Of a DNA stretch of 64,000 nucleotides, positions 17,617 through 27,400 are shown one piece after another (position 1 is the stretch's first letter; each line of letters opens with the position of its first letter). Source of the DNA: Scytonematopsis contorta HA4267-MV1 (GTDB lineage Bacteria; Cyanobacteriota; Cyanobacteriia; Cyanobacteriales; Nostocaceae); contig JAHHIC010000053.1 in the NCBI GenBank assembly GCA_019359035.1, forward strand, positions 62,001 through 126,000, in the 5' to 3' direction. The position numbers and the translations under genes are program-made. Below the pieces are notes generated by a model. The model was given only the letters and a program-made list of their open reading frames with translations, ran no database searches and had not been told where the DNA came from.

Positions 17617-17927
17617 ACCCCAGTTTCGTTAATCCGAAAAGCGTGATGTTTTTTATCAGGATGCTTTTCACGACAACGTTGAGAAGCTACTTCTAAATCT
17701 TTATCAACAAAATACTCTCCACTATTAGGCTCGACCGCAACAAACCAGTTATAATGAGTTTCAATTAATTCCGATTTCACTTTATCAAAAATGGGCTGGC
17801 AACGTTTGCGGAATTCCTCGCGTTCGTTTTTCCATTGGGTTTGTTGCTCCTTTGTCCATTGAATTTCGGGAAATATCCTTCCTCGTTTGGCTGTGCGGTT
17901 CGGTTTTGTTCCTGTCATAATTACCAC
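17601..17927 (-). CDS. Small protein coupled to aspartic-protease-like gene, unknown function
   Basis: A 108-residue protein. The basic N-terminal half (TKPNRTAKRGRIFPEIQW, then Lys/Glu-rich helix) is followed by a compact domain HYNWFVAVEPNSGEYFVD with aromatic and acidic residues and a C-terminal HAFRINETGVCG. The second half recalls small DUF5678-type proteins with similar WV.V..PxSGEyf sequence, but I cannot confirm this. The ATG at 17927 has a second Met three codons later. The 16-base overlap with the downstream protease-like gene implies joint expression. It could be an antitoxin-like or adaptor partner. Confidence 0.6.
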   Translation of the reverse strand: MVIMTGTKPNRTAKRGRIFPEIQWTKEQQTQWKNEREEFRKRCQPIFDKVKSELIETHYNWFVAVEPNSGEYFVDKDLEVASQRCREKHPDKKHHAFRINETGVCGTI

Positions 17928-18010
17928 TTGTAGTAATGTTGATTATTTTCCTATACAAATATTGTAATAGAAACGATTTCAAAACATTTTGTAATGTACA
18001 CATCAATTAA

Positions 18011-18226
18011 CTGATATCTTGCACCAATAAAAATTAATATCATAATCACTACTATATATTTATTTATATACGGTCACCCCTTTCCACAACTACCAGGGAA
18101 TAAATTCCCTGTCTAAAAGCTAAAGTCCTCTAAAGAGGACTGGAAATAGGGTTATATTGTAATTGTTAATTTTAAGACTACTAAGGTTTTTAATTAGTTG
18201 TATATATGTCAGGTGCAAGATATCAG
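18011..18226. mobile_element. 216-base inverted-repeat element enclosing a double-palindrome repeat
   Basis: ctgatatcttgcacc at 18011-18025 is an exact inverse of 18212-18226. Between the arms lies a double-palindrome unit at 18091-18139. It has no coding capacity, and the size and ends suit a MITE-like element. Flanking target duplication is not evident. Confidence 0.55.
18091..18139 (+). repeat. Dispersed double-palindrome repeat, copy 2
   Basis: Same unit as 2668-2718: cagggaataaattccctg, a short spacer ctaaaagctaa, then agtcctctaaagaggact. Confidence 0.85.
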
Positions 18227-18437
18227 CCTTCCACTGATGCCCAAACGCACCAGTAAAATATGAAACTAGCACATTTTTTGAAACCCCTGCTATATATGGA
18301 TTTTTTGAATGTGCAAGTTAGGAGTTATGTTTTAGTTGTACTATTAAGTATAGAAAGTTAATAATAGCACCTGATAATTGATTAATTAGTATGCATTATC
18401 ACTTAAGCTATATTTTACTAAAAGTTGCATTTACTGT

Positions 18438-18506
18438 ACTCAAAATACGGAAACCCTAACTATCTATAATTACCCCGTGAAAATTTATTTACCGTCAATG
18501 CACTAA
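18438..18506 (+). pseudogene. Fragment of a DUF4365 gene (3' region)
   Basis: About 69 bases align with 10586-10652 inside the DUF4365 pseudogene, with a handful of substitutions and a 2-base insertion (shared words: caaaatacggaaa, taactatctata, atttatttaccgtcaatgca). The match covers the segment encoding TVTIYIPRENLFTVNAL-type sequence. It is a relic of a second DUF4365 copy or of a duplication; nothing upstream of it resembles the rest of the gene. Confidence 0.75.
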
Positions 18507-18576
18507 TTTTCAAATCGATAATATATAAAGACAGTCTTCATGAGTTTTTGGAAAAATAGACTGATTATATAAATTT

Positions 18577-18975
18577 TCATGACGCATTCTTTAAAATCAG
18601 AGCATCAATTTGTTCGTTATCAATGCTAATACCGTGACGCTGTAAATACGGACGTAAATTAATTTGAATAAATAAATCCTTTAATTCTTCAGCTATTTCA
18701 GTTGGTGGATTTCCAGATAAAGCTGTAGCTATTAAGCGTTCTGCTGCTTGTAATTCTCCACAGTAAACAGCAAGATTTGCAGCGCTACGATGTAAAATAG
18801 AGCGTGTCGGTTCCACGTCTAATTGGTCAGCAATTAACGCTGCTGCTGCTTGCTCGTTTTCAAAAGCTTGTCGAGTGAGTTGCAAGGCTTGTTCCAAATC
18901 ACCTTTAAGTTTAGCAACAAAAGCTGCTTCAGCCAAATCCATCGCTGCTGTATGTTTTTCTTGAATGCTACCCAT
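18577..18975 (-). CDS. Helical TPR-like protein, unknown function
   Basis: A 132-residue Ala/Leu/Glu-rich, all-helical protein. Segments such as GDLEQALQLTRQAFENEQ and LAVYCGELQAAERLIATAL have the spacing of degenerate tetratricopeptide helices. No catalytic motif, signal peptide or membrane segment is seen. It lies 112 bases downstream of the 1214-residue helicase-like gene on the same strand, separated by a palindromic repeat, so co-transcription is possible but not assured. I do not recognise a named family. Confidence 0.65.
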   Translation of the reverse strand: MGSIQEKHTAAMDLAEAAFVAKLKGDLEQALQLTRQAFENEQAAAALIADQLDVEPTRSILHRSAANLAVYCGELQAAERLIATALSGNPPTEIAEELKDLFIQINLRPYLQRHGISIDNEQIDALILKNAS

Positions 18976-19004
18976 TTTTGTGCTGAAAATAAAACATTAA
19001 TTAT

Positions 19005-19053
19005 AGTCCTCTTTAGAGGACTTTAGCTATTAGACAGAGAATTTATTCTCTGG
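19005..19053 (-). repeat. Dispersed double-palindrome repeat, copy 3 (inverted)
   Basis: Inverse copy of the unit at 18091-18139, with slight changes (tagacagagaatttattctc). It lies between the 132-residue gene and the helicase-like gene and could act as a processing or termination hairpin. Confidence 0.8.
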
Positions 19054-19087
19054 TTGATTACGTAGCAAGCATCTAGTTCCCCACTCC

Positions 19088-22000
19088 CTACTCCCTAGAC
19101 AAAATCAAATTCAAAACATTCAACTCATTAGAACTCAGCAAATACTTATCAGTAAAATACTTCTCCCGAATTTCCTGTAAACTATAGCTCCTAAAAAGCA
19201 CAAAAGGAAACTCCTTATAACCATCACCAATCGGCAAAACATTACCAACCGGATAAAGCAAACGAACATAAGCAGCTAAAATATCCCTAAAGCTTTCCCC
19301 CTCCGGTTCCTCATGTTCCCCAGCAAAATACTCCTGCAAAATATCACCACAAATAAACGCAAACAAAGGTAAAGCATAATATTGGTCAGAATTAGCGCTA
19401 CTTTGTTCCAATCTTTGTGTTTTTTCAGCCCCCTCCCTTAACTTAGTCACCAGTTCAATCGCATCTCTAATTGCATAACGTAAACTTTCCGGATAAGATT
19501 TACTATGGCTAATTTTCTGGATATTACGCCATAATTCCTCATTAGCGTAAGTAGCGATATCCAACAAACGCATTTGGTAAGTTTCTTCCAACCTATTACT
19601 ACCAATCGGAACCACCAACAAACCACCACTAATATATCCTGCTTCAATTTTCCCAAAATCCAATAATTTATCTAAACTACTACAAACTCGCGCAAATTGA
19701 CTATTAAAAAACTCGCGTATATGTAAATAATTAGATTTTTCTACATCTCTAATAACGAAATCAGCATTACCCAATAAACGCTCCAAATTCGTATAAACCT
19801 TCTCAATCAAAACATCAGCACGATTACATTTATGTTCCTGTTTAAGCTCTTTAATTAAGCTAGCCATTTGAGAAGAAAAAGTTCCCCCAGCAGCAAATAT
19901 TGATTTCCCACCAATAGGAATTATAATAAAATTATCTTTACCTATATTACCATGACCCATAATTCTAGTCATAATAGACGCTTTCAAAACCAACAAAATA
20001 TTCAAAATACTTAAAAAACTTTCTTGTAAAGCTAACTGCTGGTTATCAGCATCATCTTGATAATAAACAGCGCTTTCAGCAACATAAAAAATTAACTCTT
20101 TTGCTTGGTTATCTATCTCATTATTTCCTCTTCCTCTATAAATTACCTGAATAACTTCCATCAGGTTTTTCTCAATTTCAAAAGCAGGAATTTCTACTAA
20201 AATATGTTTCGCTTTCGGGAAAGATAAACCTCGACTTCCGGAAGCAGTCATAAAGATAATTTTTGCATCATTTTTATATAAACTGATTTTTTCTTTTTCC
20301 TCTTCCGATATACTCGCATGAATTTCTAAATAATCTTTAAATTTTTCAAACTCTCCCTTATATTCTTTGATAATTTCAATCAAATCTCCCAATCTTTGTT
20401 TATTTTGAATATAAACAATTATTTGTTCAACATCAGGTTTTTCCAGAAGTGTTTCTATATCTTTTGTAATTTCCTTCTGTAAACTTTTTGTTAAACTATT
20501 TTTTCGTTCTAAACTAGCTTTTTCGATAAATTTACAAGATTCAACAACAACTTTGTAAGTAATCGATAAACTACTAGCTGGGTAAGAATTAGTATTAATT
20601 ACAATTGCTGGTAATTTTTTAAATGTAAATGTCTCTGCTGATAAAGCTTGGGATTCTTCTGTAGTTCTTCTAAAATAAATTTTATTGGGTTCCGGAGATT
20701 TATTGGCTAAATGTTGCGTGATAATATTTTTATCAACAATAGAAGCATCAGCAATAATAACCTTTGTATTAAAACCATGTTCCGGAAGCATTAACTCGTA
20801 CTTTGATAAAATAGAACTAATTCTATCTAAAAATTCAACACCGCTATCATCACCAGTAATTTCGTCAATCATGATAAATAAATGTTTGATTTTCCTAGAG
20901 ATTTTTTTCATCTCCGAAGAAATCACCACACCTTCCCGGATGTTGTAAGCGTTTTGAAAGATTTTTTCAAAATGTTTTAATGTATCATCTCCAAAACTTT
21001 TCTTTAAAGATTGAATAGAAACCGTAGCCACGATATTATTAGATAAATTTTGGTCGATAATTGTATAAATAGCCGAACAAATACTATTTAATACACCCCG
21101 ACTTTCCCTTGGAGCATCTTGAATAACATCTTCGGTATTTCTGCTCAGTCTATCAGAACGTTTTCCTTTATGTTCCAGATTCCGACTATCTAAAAAAGTT
21201 ACAGAATTTTTGACAACATTTCCTTGATGTTGATTAGATAAATACTGAACAGTATATTCTCCTCGGTTGTCGGAAATTAAATTACTATGAGTGTTAATCG
21301 CTAAAATTTTATCATTACATAATTTTCCTGTAGCTTCATCTTTAAATTTTTCAATAATATCTAGATTAACTTGTTTCCTCGGACTAACATAAAAGAACAG
21401 GAAACCATTATCAACATGGTTCTTTAAGAAATTAACAATCGCAGTTGTTTTACCAATACCAGGATTACCAGTTAAAAAAATATAATTATTTTCAGATACT
21501 AATGATTTGACAATAAGTTCTGCATGAGCTTGTCGCAAATTCATTGTACCCGTTAAACCCAGTTGACTCACAAGTTCTTGAGGAACTTCACCCACAGAAT
21601 TACAAAAATCATTTATTTGTTCTTGATGAGTTATAATAGTAGTATTATTAGGAGTCACAGCTAGTAATCTATCAATAAATTTCTTTCCATCGACAAAACT
21701 TTTATAAGTGCTGCGTTTAATTCGATTTAAAACAACCTTACGAGCTTCGTTAATTTCATTAGTACTAGAATCATGAGTGTAAATCTCATAGCAATTTTTC
21801 AAAACATCTAAATTTTCGCGTACAATAGACATAGCGCTCAAACCTCTATCGCTATATCCCACCGCATTACATACAATCGAAGTTTCCTGATTAACAATAC
21901 CGATTTCCTGTAAAAAATTATAAAAACTATATGTATATCCTGCTGCTTGAATAAACTTAGCACTTTCCTTATCTCCAAACTTAAAAGCAGTAAAATAGTT

Positions 22001-22732
22001 TTTTAAATCTGACGAAAAATCAACACCCAAAGATTCTGTATCAATTCTCAGTTGTGAAAAAATTCCCTTAGAGCGTAGATAATTTATATCCCTAATTAAT
22101 AAATTTCTAATTATCTCTATATAATCAAGATTTCTGACTTCGCTATCCGATTTAATCGAGAACACCGACAAGTCCACACAAACTACCCGTAAATGTTTGC
22201 GATTTTTGAGTAAAATCAACGTATCCGCATTAATGAATTCTCCTTTTTTACCAAAATCTGGATTTCTGCGGAAATATTTAGCAATATATTTCTCAATATC
22301 ACTTTCGGTTAAATTCTCAAACTGACGCAATACTTCTGTAAACCATTTAATCGTATCTTGATTTTCATAAGTCCCAATGCTGTTATCTCCGCTAAACCGA
22401 CATTGAAAATATAAAATCTCTAAATGTTTTAACTTAGACCCCTGATTCCAACCGACGGAATCCAGATATTCACGAAAAAAATTCAGCCCTGATAAAAAAC
22501 CCTTTTGCAGAAAAAATATACACCACTTCTGTACTAAATCTTGTTCTACACCGCTAATCACCTGATTTACAACCCGTTTTAACATTCGGGGAAACTTTAA
22601 TTGCTGCAAATCGCGAAAATATAAGTCCCCAAAGCGATGCTGAATATTTTTCTCCCTTATATAAGCAAGAATCCCAATATTAAAACCAACTTCAAATAAA
22701 CGTCCTAACTCTTCCGCTATTTTTGATGTCAT
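19088..22732 (-). CDS. Large P-loop helicase-like protein (1214 residues), candidate novel system
   Basis: The N-terminal ~400 residues match nothing I recognise. A P-loop ATPase core follows: Walker A FLTGNPGIGKTTA near 423, Walker-B-like LFIMIDEITGDD near 620, a superfamily-2-like motif V, MTASGSRGLSFPKAKH near 832, and a motif-VI-like QVIYRGRGN near 864. The last ~300 residues are again unassigned, with a Gly-rich FIIIPIGGKSIFAAGG segment. It is therefore most likely an NTP-driven nucleic-acid translocase. It is the last gene of a minus-strand run that begins with a 1021-residue unknown protein and includes a broken multi-kinase; it starts 56 bases after the kinase ends, so all three are probably one transcript. 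The size of both unknown proteins and the helicase partner suggest a genome-defence or DNA-processing system; this is inference. Confidence 0.72.
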   Translation of the reverse strand: MTSKIAEELGRLFEVGFNIGILAYIREKNIQHRFGDLYFRDLQQLKFPRMLKRVVNQVISGVEQDLVQKWCIFFLQKGFLSGLNFFREYLDSVGWNQGSKLKHLEILYFQCRFSGDNSIGTYENQDTIKWFTEVLRQFENLTESDIEKYIAKYFRRNPDFGKKGEFINADTLILLKNRKHLRVVCVDLSVFSIKSDSEVRNLDYIEIIRNLLIRDINYLRSKGIFSQLRIDTESLGVDFSSDLKNYFTAFKFGDKESAKFIQAAGYTYSFYNFLQEIGIVNQETSIVCNAVGYSDRGLSAMSIVRENLDVLKNCYEIYTHDSSTNEINEARKVVLNRIKRSTYKSFVDGKKFIDRLLAVTPNNTTIITHQEQINDFCNSVGEVPQELVSQLGLTGTMNLRQAHAELIVKSLVSENNYIFLTGNPGIGKTTAIVNFLKNHVDNGFLFFYVSPRKQVNLDIIEKFKDEATGKLCNDKILAINTHSNLISDNRGEYTVQYLSNQHQGNVVKNSVTFLDSRNLEHKGKRSDRLSRNTEDVIQDAPRESRGVLNSICSAIYTIIDQNLSNNIVATVSIQSLKKSFGDDTLKHFEKIFQNAYNIREGVVISSEMKKISRKIKHLFIMIDEITGDDSGVEFLDRISSILSKYELMLPEHGFNTKVIIADASIVDKNIITQHLANKSPEPNKIYFRRTTEESQALSAETFTFKKLPAIVINTNSYPASSLSITYKVVVESCKFIEKASLERKNSLTKSLQKEITKDIETLLEKPDVEQIIVYIQNKQRLGDLIEIIKEYKGEFEKFKDYLEIHASISEEEKEKISLYKNDAKIIFMTASGSRGLSFPKAKHILVEIPAFEIEKNLMEVIQVIYRGRGNNEIDNQAKELIFYVAESAVYYQDDADNQQLALQESFLSILNILLVLKASIMTRIMGHGNIGKDNFIIIPIGGKSIFAAGGTFSSQMASLIKELKQEHKCNRADVLIEKVYTNLERLLGNADFVIRDVEKSNYLHIREFFNSQFARVCSSLDKLLDFGKIEAGYISGGLLVVPIGSNRLEETYQMRLLDIATYANEELWRNIQKISHSKSYPESLRYAIRDAIELVTKLREGAEKTQRLEQSSANSDQYYALPLFAFICGDILQEYFAGEHEEPEGESFRDILAAYVRLLYPVGNVLPIGDGYKEFPFVLFRSYSLQEIREKYFTDKYLLSSNELNVLNLILSRE

Positions 22733-22788
22733 ATTATGTTCCTCACGCAGAGACGCAAAGACGCAAAGAATTTAAGAATGATATCATA

Positions 22789-24378
22789 CTATATTTTAAT
22801 TGTCGTTTTTATCGGAATTTCAATCACAAATTTACTTCCTAATCCATGTGTCGAATCACACCATAAATTTCCATTGTGTTTCCCAAACACAGTTTGATAA
22901 CTCATAGATAATCCCAATCCAGCACCTTTACCAACAGGTTTAGTAGTAAAAAACGGGTCAAATATTTTGTTGATAATATTTTGCTTAATACCAATTCCAT
23001 TATCGGCAATAGAAATAGTAATAGTCTTTTCCACAAGCTCTGTATATAGCCAAATGGTGAAGATTTTTGATTGATTAGTTTGTTTGGATTCCTCTATTGC
23101 ATCGATAGCATTTGTCAAAAGATTAAAAAATACTTGGTTGAGTTGTGCTGCATAACATTCAACAAGAGGGATGTTACCATACTCTTTTATAATTTCAATT
23201 TCACTATCATTAAAACGATGTTGTAATAACATCAAAGTGTTATCAAGTCCTTCATGAATATCAGCAACTTTAAATTCCGCTTCGTCCAGACGAGAAAAAT
23301 TGCGTAAAGATAAAACAATTTCTCGAATACGTTGCGTTCCTGTTTTCATTGATGAGATAATTTTTAATAGGTCAGCACTCAAAAATTCTACATCAATTTC
23401 ATGCAAAAGTTCTTGGATATTTTCTGGTGGATTTGGACAATATTCCTGATAAGCTTGCAACAATTTAACTAAATCTTTAGTGTATTCTTTAACGTAATTT
23501 AAATTTCCGTGGATAAAATTTGCAGGATTATTAATTTCATGTGCAACCCCAGCAACCATTTGTCCCAAAGCTGACATTTTTTCACTTTGAACTAATTGAC
23601 TTTGTGTTTCCTGAAGCTTAGTTAGTGTTTGCGATAATTCTTGAGTACGTTCTTGAACTTTTATTTCTAGAGTATTATAAATTGTCGCATTTTCAATAGA
23701 AATAGCAGCTTGGGTAGAAAGTAAACGTACAATTTCCAAACGTCCAGGTGTAAAAGCTCCCTTCACAAGATTATTTTCTAAATAAATTATTCCGATTAAT
23801 TTACCTTGATTCAATAAAGGAAAACAAAGAACTGATTTTGGCTGATAATAACTAATATAAACATCTTTAGTAAAATTATTTTTGTAGCAAGCATCATTCA
23901 AAACCAGATTATCTTTAGTCCGAATCACATAATTAATAATAGCATCAGGTAAAATTGGTATACCATTACTTTCATTCGTCAAAAGAATTGGGTTGTCTAA
24001 AGTCACATTTACTTTTTCTACCTCCCCTGAAGTCACAATTTTCCATTCGTTATCATAATTGAGCATTAAATAACCACGTTCTGCTCCAGCATTTTCGATA
24101 ACGATTCTCATCATTTTTGCTAGCAGTATATCTAGCTTAATTTCTTGTACTAAAGTTTGTGAAGCTTTGAGAATACTACTTAAATCTAAACTTTCTGTAG
24201 ATGTAGAACCTGTTAATGAAAAGCTTGAGTTTATTGAATAAGAAGGGATAGAAAAAGAAAGTAACTGTGGATAATTTTTTTCTAAATGTAAAACTTTTGC
24301 TTTTGCTCCCCAAAGTTGATATTTTTGGTAAGCATCAAGCATATAACTACAAGCGATAGTTCTTTTGTCCCACTCCAA
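22789..24378 (-). CDS. GAF - histidine kinase part of the split multi-kinase
   Basis: A 529-residue fragment that would need a TTG start 18 codons after the TAA. It contains the last helical segment (GAKAKVLHLEKNYPQL, shared with the paralogue), a GAF domain (~70-235), the H-box MVAGVAHEINNPANF, N-box NQVFFNLLTNAIDAI, the ATP-binding ADNGIGI and the lid KGAGLGLSM. All histidine-kinase signature residues are intact. No convincing ribosome site precedes the TTG, so independent translation is doubtful. Confidence 0.8.
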   Translation of the reverse strand: MEWDKRTIACSYMLDAYQKYQLWGAKAKVLHLEKNYPQLLSFSIPSYSINSSFSLTGSTSTESLDLSSILKASQTLVQEIKLDILLAKMMRIVIENAGAERGYLMLNYDNEWKIVTSGEVEKVNVTLDNPILLTNESNGIPILPDAIINYVIRTKDNLVLNDACYKNNFTKDVYISYYQPKSVLCFPLLNQGKLIGIIYLENNLVKGAFTPGRLEIVRLLSTQAAISIENATIYNTLEIKVQERTQELSQTLTKLQETQSQLVQSEKMSALGQMVAGVAHEINNPANFIHGNLNYVKEYTKDLVKLLQAYQEYCPNPPENIQELLHEIDVEFLSADLLKIISSMKTGTQRIREIVLSLRNFSRLDEAEFKVADIHEGLDNTLMLLQHRFNDSEIEIIKEYGNIPLVECYAAQLNQVFFNLLTNAIDAIEESKQTNQSKIFTIWLYTELVEKTITISIADNGIGIKQNIINKIFDPFFTTKPVGKGAGLGLSMSYQTVFGKHNGNLWCDSTHGLGSKFVIEIPIKTTIKI

Positions 24379-24432
24379 ATAAAATTTAGCTGCTAATTCA
24401 CAAGCAAGAGCTTCTTCTTGTAAATATTTATT

Positions 24433-27400
24433 TTATTTTGCTAGATTAATTGCACAATCGTAGTACTCAATCGCTTGATTTTTTTGCAATAAAACTCGAC
24501 ATATTTCGGCTTCAACAATATACCATTTATGTAGACAATTTTCAGGAGCATGTTTTGCCCAAAAATGCATTTTTTCCTGATTGTCTTTTACATGCTTTAT
24601 TATCTCTGTTTTTTCTACATCAGTAAATGTATGATAAATTGCTAATCTTGTTAGGGAATCGTAGAGAAAAAATGGAGGTGTGGTAGCAAGTGAGCTAGAA
24701 GTAGGTAAGTAATTTCTACCAAAATTACTATTTTCTAAAGCTTCATTATAATTAGCAAATAAATAACAAAGTTGTAGCTTATAAAAATAAACTAAAAAAT
24801 TACCAGCACCATCTTTCATCGCTTTATATTGAAGTAAGCTTTCTTCTTCATCGAAAACTTCACCAGTTAAAATACAAGATTGCTGAGAATCAGTCAAATT
24901 AATTACTAGTTGATGCAATACCTGATGGTGACTGTAATGCATTTCTTGTTTCATTTGTCTAAGAATTTCAGCCAAACTTTTAATTTTTTCTTTTAATTCT
25001 GTTAATTCTTCTCCTATTAAATATAAGTGTATACATTGGAAAATATAACTCATAGCTACATAATCAAAATTACCTGATTCAAACCCATATTTAGCTGCAA
25101 GTAACATTAAGGGAATGGTTTCAGTGAGATATTTTTTCCAATGATAAATACATGCTCCTGCACTAACCAAAACTTGAGTTCTAATAAATTTATTATTATT
25201 TTTAGTAGAAAGCTCTAAAGCTAAATCAGCAAACTTGTATCCATTGTCTAAATTACTAGAAACACCACATAACAATGCTCCATACATTATATAAATACTA
25301 GCTGACAAAGCGGTATTACCATGTATAATACATTGATTAACTTGTGATAATACAATCAAAAGGTGAATACGAGGATTAGATATATAAGCTGCTGTCCCAA
25401 TGCATGTAGAGATTCGCATTGTTGCTAATGCTTTAGCATCGGTCATCGGAGGTAAATCCCTCAAAGACTCTATATCATCTTTGGGTATCAGCGAATCTGT
25501 AAAAGCAAAAGCGTCTTCAATATCTTTTTCTGTGGGAGTTTCACTTATATTTACATCTAATAATTTTAGTGTTGATAATGCTAGCGAAAGTGCTTTTTGT
25601 AATTCACCTTGTGCAACAAAAGTAAGTATTTGTATTACTACCACATTTACTTTATCAATATTTGTTTGAGCATGTTGTAAAACTTGTTGAGCAAAATCTT
25701 CTACTTTTTCGTATGAACCACTAAGATAAGATGTTTCCGTGGCTAAATTATAGAGCAAAAGACTCAAATCATATTGATAAAACCAATGTTTTTTCGCAAG
25801 TAGTTTGATTCCAGTGATTGCATATTCTAAAGAAGCTGTATATGCTGTTGCTATTTTCGCTCGTTGAGATGCAATTTTATTCAATTTTGCAAGTTCTTCT
25901 CGTTCTGCTGAGTCAGTAATTATATTTAGACTTTGGTTTAAATGACTAATAATTGAAAAAATCTTTTCTTCTATCTCACTATCAAGTGTATTTTGTAAAA
26001 GTAATTGTCCAATTTTTAAATGAGTTACTTGCTTTTCTTCTTCGGGAATTAAAGAATAAGCTGCTTGCTGAACCCGGTCATGCAAAAATTGATAACTAGC
26101 AGTACAGGTATTATTAATTTCTAATTCAGTTCTGAATTTTTTATTTGTGGTTTGGTTTTGATAAAATTTATAATCATCATTTATAGGGACTATTAATCCT
26201 TCCTGTAATGCTTTCCATAAATTTGCAGATGCTTCTTCCTGGGATTTGTTGCTGACAATTGCTAAAGTTGTTAAATCAAATTTATTGCCAATACAAGCTG
26301 ACAATTTCAAAATATCTTGGGTTTCTTTTGGCAATTTCTGCAACTGTGAAGCCATGAATTTAATAACATCTTCATCAAAGACTAATTCCTGAATTTTTTC
26401 GATATTATATAACCAAGAACCAACTTGATAATCAAAAAAAATACATTCTTCCTCATGGAGAAACTTCAAAAATTGCGTTGTAAAGAATGGATTACCTTTT
26501 GCCTTTTGATAAACTAATTCAGTTAACGGTTGTGCCAAATCTCCAGTATAATTAAAAGTATCTGCCACTAAATTATTAATATCATTTTTATTTAGCGGAG
26601 TTAATGTAATAGTGTTAATTTTTGCTTCTGCTTTTTTAATTTCCTCCAACATGGAAATAAAAGGATGACCAGGAAAAACCTCCGAATCTCGGTAAGCTCC
26701 AATTAGAAGTAAACATCCTTGTTTCTGACTATTTATTAGTAATTTTATTAATTGTAAAGATGCAGAATCAGCCCATTGTAAATCATCAATGAATATTACT
26801 AATGGATGTTCCTCTGTTGCAAATACTTTTAGAAAATTTTCAAATAATAAATTAAAACGATTTTGAGCAGCGTTATCAGATAAATCTTTAACGAGAGGTT
26901 GTTTACCAATAATAAATTCTAGCTCTGGAATTACTTCAATAATTAATTGTCCTTCGTTCCCAATCGCTTCTAAAATTTTATCTTTCCATTCTGCAACTTC
27001 CACATCACTTTCGCTCAATAATTGTCCTATTAAATCTCGGAATACTTGAACAAAAGCACTTAAAGGTATATTGCGTTGGAACTGGTCAAATTTACCTTTC
27101 GCAAAATAACCACGATGAGAAACAATTGGTTTATGAACTTCGTTGACGATAGCTGTTTTACCAATACCGGAAATCCCTGCTACTAAAATTAATTCTGTTT
27201 GATAATTATTTTCCGATGCTCTTGCTACTCGGTCAAAAACCCGTAGTATTGTTTCTACTTCTTTCTCTCTACCGTAAAGTTTTTCAGGAATTATAAAATT
27301 ATCGGAAGCATCTCTGGAACCTATTGAAAAATTCTCAACAAAATTATTATTTTTTAACTCATTCAAACATTTTTCCAAATCGTATCTCAATCCCAATAAA

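Larger units (their letters stand above)
17928..18576. other. Repeat-rich intergenic region
   Basis: A 650-base stretch without an intact gene. It holds an inverted-repeat element (18011-18226) that carries one double-palindrome repeat, and a ~69-base fragment copied from the DUF4365 gene (18438-18506). The remainder is AT-rich. Confidence 0.6.
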
